A stretch of DNA of 9,964 nucleotides, from the NCBI GenBank assembly GCA_029556005.1, contig JAKQGT010000355.1, positions 1-9,964 on the forward strand, read 5' to 3'. The notes under the pieces are model-generated. The model did no database searches and was not told where the DNA came from. It worked only from the letters and a program-made list of their open reading frames with translations. The DNA comes from Chlamydiota bacterium. Lineage in GTDB: Bacteria > Chlamydiota > Chlamydiia > Chlamydiales > Simkaniaceae. A program made the position numbers and the translations under genes. Positions 5,845 to 9,964 of the stretch are shown here, piece after piece. The stretch's first letter is position 1, and each line of letters begins with the position of its first letter.

Positions 5845-6959
5845 TAGCAAAAAAAAGCCCCTTTTTTTTACTCACTTTTGTAACGGCTCTATTTGCCGTT
5901 GGAATTTTGATGGTTTTCGATACGACTTCTGCTGAAGTGATCGATCGGAGCCTCAACGTCAGCACGCACCATGCTCTTTATCGCCAACTGACTTATGGAT
6001 GTTTAGGTGTTTTTTTAGGGCTTTTGGTTTATTTCATGGGATATCAAAAAATCCTGAATCTTTCTCCTTATCTTTTTTATGCCCTCACCCTTTGTTTGAT
6101 CCTTGTTTTTGTCCCTGGAATCGGACAACAGATCAATGGAGCGCATCGTTGGATGGGGTTAGGTCCATTTTCTTTCCAACCTTCTGAATTTATGAAGGTG
6201 GTCATGCCCCTCTACTTTATTTATCTCTATCTCAAAGTGGAGAGGATGACATGGAAAGGTTTTTACTGGATTATCCTGAAGCTTTCCGTCCCTTTATTTT
6301 TGATTTTAATTGAACCCGATAATGGAGCGGTTGTCATTATCATGGTGACATTGATGGCCCTCTTTTTTATTTGTCGGATTCGTTGGGTCTATTGGTTGCT
6401 TCCCGTTCTTTTTTTAGGGGGGCTAGGGGGAATTGCAGCGCTGCAAATGCCCCACGTGAAAGAGCGGATTCGTATCTATATGAATCCTGAAACCGACCTA
6501 TTGGGCAAAGGGCACCAACCCTATCAAGCAAAGATTGCAACCGGTTCGGGGGGGCTTTTTGGTCGTGGATTAGGAGCCAGCCTCCAAAAGTTAAATTATC
6601 TACCTGAAGCACGTAGTGATTATATTGCGGCGATTTATGCTGAAGAGTTAGGGTTTATTGGAGTCCTATTTTTAGTACTCCTATATCTTTCGATTGCTTA
6701 TAGTGGCTTTCACATCGCCTTTAAGGCTCAAAATAGAGCAGGGTTTTATTTGGCTGCAACGTTGACGTTTTTAGTCTCATTTCAAGCTTTTTTAAATTTA
6801 GGGGTTGTCTCAGGACTTCTTCCTAGTAAAGGGACGAATCTTCCTTTTTTTAGCCAGGGAGGATCCTCCCTTTTAGCCAATACCATCGCAGTGACACTCA
6901 TTATGAGTACGCACCGGATAAAGGAGCATGCATCATGGAAAGCCCTCAAAGAGAGTTAA
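5841..6959 (+). CDS. ftsW: Septal peptidoglycan glycosyltransferase FtsW (SEDS family)
   Basis: FtsW polymerises lipid II into glycan strands at the division site, with a partner class B penicillin-binding protein. Translation starts at a GTG in a GTGA overlap with the preceding stop. No good Shine-Dalgarno is at normal spacing (GGAGAC lies 14 nt away), so coupling to the LysM gene is likely. This start keeps the first membrane helix (about 8-26) whole. The product has 372 residues and about ten membrane helices. SEDS motifs are GAHRWMGLGPFSFQPSEFMK (100-119), EPDNGA (158-163), PEARSDYIAAIYAEELG (255-271) and KGTNLPFFSQGGSS (330-343). D260 in SDYIAA corresponds to the essential extracytoplasmic Asp of FtsW/RodA. 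The gene shares its class with RodA, but its position next to murG in a dcw-like cluster favours FtsW. The 3' end overlaps murG by 25 nt. Confidence 0.93.
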   Translation: MIAKKSPFFLLTFVTALFAVGILMVFDTTSAEVIDRSLNVSTHHALYRQLTYGCLGVFLGLLVYFMGYQKILNLSPYLFYALTLCLILVFVPGIGQQINGAHRWMGLGPFSFQPSEFMKVVMPLYFIYLYLKVERMTWKGFYWIILKLSVPLFLILIEPDNGAVVIIMVTLMALFFICRIRWVYWLLPVLFLGGLGGIAALQMPHVKERIRIYMNPETDLLGKGHQPYQAKIATGSGGLFGRGLGASLQKLNYLPEARSDYIAAIYAEELGFIGVLFLVLLYLSIAYSGFHIAFKAQNRAGFYLAATLTFLVSFQAFLNLGVVSGLLPSKGTNLPFFSQGGSSLLANTIAVTLIMSTHRIKEHASWKALKES

Positions 6960-8041
6960 ACGTTGTCATAGCTGCTGGAGGAACGGGGGGGCACCTTTTC
7001 CCAGCTCAAGCACTAGCCCTTGAAATGCTTCAGAAGCATCCCCATGTGCGCATCACATTTGTGGGGGCAGGTTTAAAAACCAATGCCTATTTTAAAAATG
7101 ATCTTTTCCCCTTTCTCGATATCAAAAGCGGATCTCCGATTAAGAAGCACCCCATAAAAGTCATCAAAGCCTTGCTTTCCATCTCAAAAGGGCTCCTTCG
7201 GTGTATGAAATTTTACAAAAGAACCCAACCAGACTTGATTGTAGGGTTTGGTAGTTATCATACATTCCCTGCTCTTCTTGCAGGAAAACTCAAAAGAATC
7301 CCCATTATGATTTTTGAGTCTAATGCTCTTCCGGGGAGAGTCAACCGGTATTGTTCGAAATGGGCCAAGGTTTCTGCGATCCAGTTTTCCCGTGCCTCTG
7401 AGTATCTCAAAGGAAAAAGTATCTGCGTACAAATGCCTCTTCTGAAACAACACGAAGAGATTTCTAGAGCCAAAGCACGCGATTATTTCGGTTTAGATAG
7501 AGAAAAATTCACTTTTTTGATCTTCGGAGGCTCTCAGGGAGCTCAAGCCATCAATCGTTTTTTTTGTGGTGCTATAGAATTCCTTCTTGCCCAAGGGTTA
7601 GACTTTCAAGTGATTCATATTTTGGGAAGCAATGACCGTCTAGATAAACTCCGAGCCATTTATGAAAAATATGAAATTCCTGCTGCTGTTAAAGCCTTTG
7701 AAGAAAACATGGATTTTGCGTGGACTGCAGCTGACTTGAACATCTCTAGAGCGGGTGCCGCCACTTTAGCTGAGCTCATTGAATTTACTGTGCCGAGTAT
7801 TTTGATTCCCTATCCTTATGGTAGCGAGAATCACCAAGGAAAAAATGCAGCCTATATTGCGGATGAAATTCAAGGAGGGGTCGCCCTTGATGAAAAAGAT
7901 CTCAGTGGGCGGATTTTAGCTCAGACCATTAGCGATCTTTTAGCCCAGGAAAAACTCTCCTTGATGAAAAAGGCCCTTATTCAATTTAAAAAACAAGAAA
8001 GTAAAAGGGACCTTTGTTCCCTTGTTTTAGAAAATATATGA
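6935..8041 (+). CDS. murG: UDP-GlcNAc:lipid I N-acetylglucosaminyltransferase MurG
   Basis: MurG adds GlcNAc from UDP-GlcNAc to lipid I on the cytoplasmic face of the membrane, producing lipid II. The 368-residue protein is a two-Rossmann-domain GT-B enzyme (family GT28). The N-terminal domain has GGTGGHLFP (15-23) and VGFGSYHTFPALLA (103-116). The C-terminal UDP-GlcNAc-binding domain has FGGSQGAQAIN (197-207), SRAGAATLAELIEF (271-284) and PYPYGSENHQGKNA (293-306). The usual E. coli-type QNxxxG stretch after the GSY loop reads ESNALPG here (128-134). The start is well supported: AAGGAG (6920-6925) lies 9 nt upstream, inside the end of ftsW, giving a 25-nt overlap. The gene ends in ATGA, shared with the murC start. 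Confidence 0.96.
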   Translation: MESPQRELNVVIAAGGTGGHLFPAQALALEMLQKHPHVRITFVGAGLKTNAYFKNDLFPFLDIKSGSPIKKHPIKVIKALLSISKGLLRCMKFYKRTQPDLIVGFGSYHTFPALLAGKLKRIPIMIFESNALPGRVNRYCSKWAKVSAIQFSRASEYLKGKSICVQMPLLKQHEEISRAKARDYFGLDREKFTFLIFGGSQGAQAINRFFCGAIEFLLAQGLDFQVIHILGSNDRLDKLRAIYEKYEIPAAVKAFEENMDFAWTAADLNISRAGAATLAELIEFTVPSILIPYPYGSENHQGKNAAYIADEIQGGVALDEKDLSGRILAQTISDLLAQEKLSLMKKALIQFKKQESKRDLCSLVLENI

Positions 8042-9339
8042 AAAACCCAAAGTATCATTTTTTAGGCATTGGGGGAATTGGAATGAGTGCACTTGTCCAT
8101 ATCCTTCTGGAAAAAGGGGAAAAGGTTTCTGGTTCTGATCTTAAAAACACTTCCCATTTGAAAAAATTAGGGGTTCAGATCACCCAAAAGCTCCCCACCC
8201 AAGCTAAAGTGGTATATAGTACTGCCATTAAGAGCGATCACCCCGGTATCCTTTCAGCCAAAAAGCGCAACCTTCCTCTTATGCACCGCAGCGCTTTACT
8301 CAAATCACTTTTGGAAGGAAAACAGGCTCTCTTAGTGACGGGGACACATGGGAAAACAAGCACGACAGCGCTCCTTTCCTGGACCTTGCATGTTGCAGGG
8401 CTTAAGCCCACCTATGCTGTGGGAGGAATTCTGCGTAATTTCAATAAAAATGGGGGATTTGGACTTGGACCCTATTTTGTAGCTGAAGCCGACGAAAGCG
8501 ATGGCTCATTCCTAAACTATAGTGGTGATGGTGCGATCATCACTAACATAGAAAAAGAACATCTCGATTATTGGAAAAGTGAGAAAAAGATCTTAGAAGG
8601 TTTCCAGAAGTTTATAAGTCAAATTAAAGATCCCCAACTCCTTTTCTACTGCAGCGATGACTCCTTGCTAAAGGAGTTACAGCCTCCAGGGATTTCCTAT
8701 GGGAAAAGTGGCACTTTACGCTTAGTTTCCTATAAACAAGAAGGGATGAAAATGGTCTTTACCGCGGCGTTTAAAGGGGTGAAATATGAAGGGATTGAGC
8801 TCCCTCTTTTGGGAAAAGAAAATGTATTAAATGCTTTAGCTGTTTTTGGGATGGCTTTGCAACTGGAAATTCCCGAGAAGAAAATCCGTAAAGCCTTTAG
8901 CACCTTTAAGGGAGTTAAACGCCGCTTAGAGAAAGTGGGGGAAGTCAACCGTATCACCATTTATGATGATTATGCCCATCATCCTACCGAAATTCGATCG
9001 ATCCTTTTAGCCTTGAGAAAAGCCTATCCTAATCGTCGACTGATGATTCTTTTTCAGCCCCATCGCTACACACGCACCAAAACACTGGATTTTTCGGAAG
9101 CATTTGAAGCTGCTGATCTTGCGATTATCACCGATATTTATAGTGCAGGGGAGAAGCCGATTTTAGGAGTGAATGGGCAATCGTTTTGCAAAAAGCTAAA
9201 AGGGGACAATGCCCTTTTCCTTTCTAAGGACAAACTTTTGACCCTTCTCCCCAAAATGCTAGTTCCCGGAGATGTTCTTGTAACTGCTGGAGCAGGGGAT
9301 ATCACAGAAATCGGGCCTCAGCTTTTAAGGCAATTATAG
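8038..9339 (+). CDS. murC: UDP-N-acetylmuramate--L-alanine ligase MurC, stand-alone
   Basis: MurC attaches L-Ala to UDP-MurNAc with ATP, the first peptide step of the precursor. I start it at the ATG overlapping the murG stop (ATGA), giving MKNPKYHFLGIGGIGMSAL; the frame extends upstream to 8014 but adds only eight residues from inside murG. The product has 433 residues. Motifs are GIGGIGMSAL (10-19), P-loop GTHGKTSTT (102-110), AEADESDGSF (149-158), NIEKEHLDYW (170-179), GKENVLNALA (259-268), DDYAHHPTEI (310-319), FQPHRYTRT (339-347) and GAGDITEIG (418-426). The fold ends normally with that last motif. In Chlamydiaceae MurC continues into a Ddl domain; here it does not. The TAG stop (9337-9339) lies in the terminal repeat of copy B, but removal of the element would give TGA at the same codon, so the protein end is unchanged. 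Confidence 0.95.
   Translation: MKNPKYHFLGIGGIGMSALVHILLEKGEKVSGSDLKNTSHLKKLGVQITQKLPTQAKVVYSTAIKSDHPGILSAKKRNLPLMHRSALLKSLLEGKQALLVTGTHGKTSTTALLSWTLHVAGLKPTYAVGGILRNFNKNGGFGLGPYFVAEADESDGSFLNYSGDGAIITNIEKEHLDYWKSEKKILEGFQKFISQIKDPQLLFYCSDDSLLKELQPPGISYGKSGTLRLVSYKQEGMKMVFTAAFKGVKYEGIELPLLGKENVLNALAVFGMALQLEIPEKKIRKAFSTFKGVKRRLEKVGEVNRITIYDDYAHHPTEIRSILLALRKAYPNRRLMILFQPHRYTRTKTLDFSEAFEAADLAIITDIYSAGEKPILGVNGQSFCKKLKGDNALFLSKDKLLTLLPKMLVPGDVLVTAGAGDITEIGPQLLRQL
9326..9330 (+). promoter_or_regulatory. Probable ancestral ribosome-binding site of ftsQ, now displaced
   Basis: TAAGG at 9326-9330, inside the last codons of murC, would sit 5 nt before the ftsQ ATG if repeat copy B and one TA were removed. 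In the present sequence it is 173 nt from that ATG, with the long hairpin between. Nothing resembling a Shine-Dalgarno lies directly before the present ATG. Confidence 0.45.
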
Positions 9340-9504
9340 CTAAATTTATTTAAAATTGGGATGATTTATGTGGATCTTTTCGTTATCTTTCGACTTCTTA
9401 AAATCTCTCCTTGTCCAATGGACAATGTTTTCGATTTTAAGAAGCCAAAATCCATCAAAAATACCTCACCTAAATCATCCCAATTTTAAACAAATCTAGC
9501 TATA
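9335..9504. mobile_element. MITE-like hairpin repeat, copy B (170 bp, full form)
   Basis: The whole element is a near-palindrome. The terminal inverted repeats 9335-9368 and 9471-9504 match at 32 of 34 positions. An inner pair CTTCTTAAAATC (9394-9405) and GATTTTAAGAAG (9433-9444) is perfect. The centre TTGTCC-AAT-GGACAA (9411-9425) forms an apical stem with a 3-nt loop. A TA lies at each edge (9335-9336 and 9503-9504). There is no coding capacity. Its asymmetric interior is in the opposite orientation to copy A. It sits exactly between murC and ftsQ: its left end supplies the murC TAG stop, and its right-hand A is the first base of the ftsQ ATG. No T tract follows the stem, so it is not a typical intrinsic terminator, though as RNA it could be an RNase III substrate. 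Confidence 0.88.
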
Positions 9505-9964
9505 TGAGGAAGTTGAAGTCTTTTTTTCTCATCGTATTTTCTTTAGGTTGTACTGCGTTATTTTACACTGTGCTTTCCCATTTTGATCAGCAAAAAGCCC
9601 CCACTTCACCGATTCGGTATCTAGCTCAAACAGGTCCTGTTAAGGAGGGACTCAAAACCGATTATTTAGCCCAACTGTTGCACCTTTCAAAAGATTGTCC
9701 CCAATTCTTAGATGCCGAAGAGGCTCAAAACATTTTAAAGAAAAGCCCCTTAATGAAAGAAGTGGCCGTGACGCTGCTAAGTCCTGAGACGCTCTACATT
9801 GATTATACCCTGAGACAACCCCACTTTATCCTTTCTGATGGACGAAATGTTGCAATTGATGAGACAGGACATTATATCCCCTTAACCCCTTTTTATACTC
9901 CTAAGAGACTCCCTGAGGTTTTTTTGGGACTAAAAAAAATGCCCGATTGGCACGAAACAGTTCC
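9504..9964 (+). CDS. ftsQ: FtsQ/DivIB-like cell-division protein, partial (C-terminus outside window)
   Basis: My translation from the ATG at 9504 gives 153 codons still open at the right edge. The product has a short basic N-terminus (MRKLK), a membrane helix (about 6-25) and a periplasmic part. That part fits FtsQ: a POTRA-like segment (about 36-105) with YLAQLLHLSKD, then PLMKEVAVTLLSPETLYIDYTLRQP (82-106), the FtsQ pattern of a basic-hydrophobic strand, P-x-T-L, and a strand ending near R-x-P. A beta region with AIDETGHYIPL (117-127) follows, like the FtsQ D-x-x-G turn. Sequence matches to classical FtsQ are weak, so the call rests on architecture, pattern and position after murC. From memory a chlamydial FtsQ (CT764) lies just beyond murC-ddl. 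FtsQ is a bitopic divisome scaffold. The ATG shares its first base with repeat copy B and has no nearby Shine-Dalgarno. In-frame upstream codons lie in the repeat and offer no ATG, GTG or TTG before a stop. Confidence 0.75.
   Translation, partial: MRKLKSFFLIVFSLGCTALFYTVLSHFDQQKAPTSPIRYLAQTGPVKEGLKTDYLAQLLHLSKDCPQFLDAEEAQNILKKSPLMKEVAVTLLSPETLYIDYTLRQPHFILSDGRNVAIDETGHYIPLTPFYTPKRLPEVFLGLKKMPDWHETV

Noticed and set aside
3153..6991. G6-G7 runs inside mraY (3153-3159, 3724-3729, 3784-3789), ftsW (6417-6422, 6548-6554) and murG (6985-6991) as phase-variation tracts
   Set aside because: They encode conserved Gly-Gly motifs in essential genes, so frameshift switching would be lethal. They are better explained by glycine codon use; they may be sequencing-error hot spots.
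9337..9339. Idea that the repeat broke a MurC-Ddl fusion by inserting a stop codon
   Set aside because: The TAG does come from the repeat, but the reconstructed empty site has TGA at the same codon and the ftsQ ATG overlapping it, and no Ddl coding sequence follows. MurC was already a separate gene when the element arrived.
9335..9504. Copy B as an intrinsic transcription terminator for the mur operon
   Set aside because: The stem is long but AT-rich, has no T tract after it, and shares bases with the next start codon. An identical type of element sits upstream of murF, where a terminator would make no sense.
9504..9560. Lipoprotein signal in the FtsQ-like N-terminus (SLGC)
   Set aside because: The hydrophobic stretch continues well past the Cys and the residues before it do not fit a good lipobox. 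A single membrane anchor fits better with the FtsQ-like periplasmic domain.
1..9964. CRISPR arrays, rRNA, integrase or phage genes
   Set aside because: No regularly spaced repeats, ribosomal RNA sequence or recombinase-like reading frame is visible. The only repeats are the two hairpin elements and the 12-bp tandem repeat.

Overview
This window looks like a chromosomal segment of a Chlamydiae-phylum bacterium, more likely an environmental or amoeba-associated lineage than Chlamydiaceae. The main clue is gene order: murF, mraY, murD, a LysM-only NlpD-like gene, ftsW, murG, murC, then an FtsQ-like gene, with no ftsA or ftsZ in view. As I recall, Chlamydia has the same order (CT756-CT762), but there murC is fused to ddl. 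Here murC stands alone. The genus assignment is inference.

Layout. On the minus strand at the left are the N-terminal part of rsmI (1-443, running off the edge), tRNA-Cys(GCA) (478-548) with a good promoter upstream, and an unrecognised coiled-coil membrane protein (612-1274). A divergent intergenic region (1275-1525) holds several inverted repeats, a candidate -10 box and a 110-bp hairpin-forming repeat (1402-1511). From 1526 to 9339 runs a tightly packed plus-strand operon of seven genes, with start/stop overlaps at five of its six junctions. A second, longer copy of the repeat (9335-9504, 170 bp) lies between murC and the FtsQ-like gene, which runs off the right edge.

How the genes work together. 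MurC, MurD and MurF add L-Ala, D-Glu and D-Ala-D-Ala to the UDP-MurNAc stem (MurE is not in view). MraY moves the pentapeptide to the lipid carrier to give lipid I, MurG adds GlcNAc to give lipid II, and FtsW polymerises lipid II at the division site. The LysM protein and FtsQ are expected in the periplasm, binding glycan and linking the divisome.

Most interesting point. The two repeats are MITE-like: 34-bp terminal inverted repeats, a TA at each edge, and no coding capacity. Removing the right copy together with one TA joins murC and ftsQ as an ATGA stop/start overlap, leaving the MurC C-terminus unchanged and placing an AAGG Shine-Dalgarno 5 nt before the ftsQ ATG. The element therefore appears to have landed in a translationally coupled junction, supplied a new in-frame TAG stop to murC, kept the ftsQ ATG, and moved its ribosome-binding site 168 nt away, across a very long hairpin.
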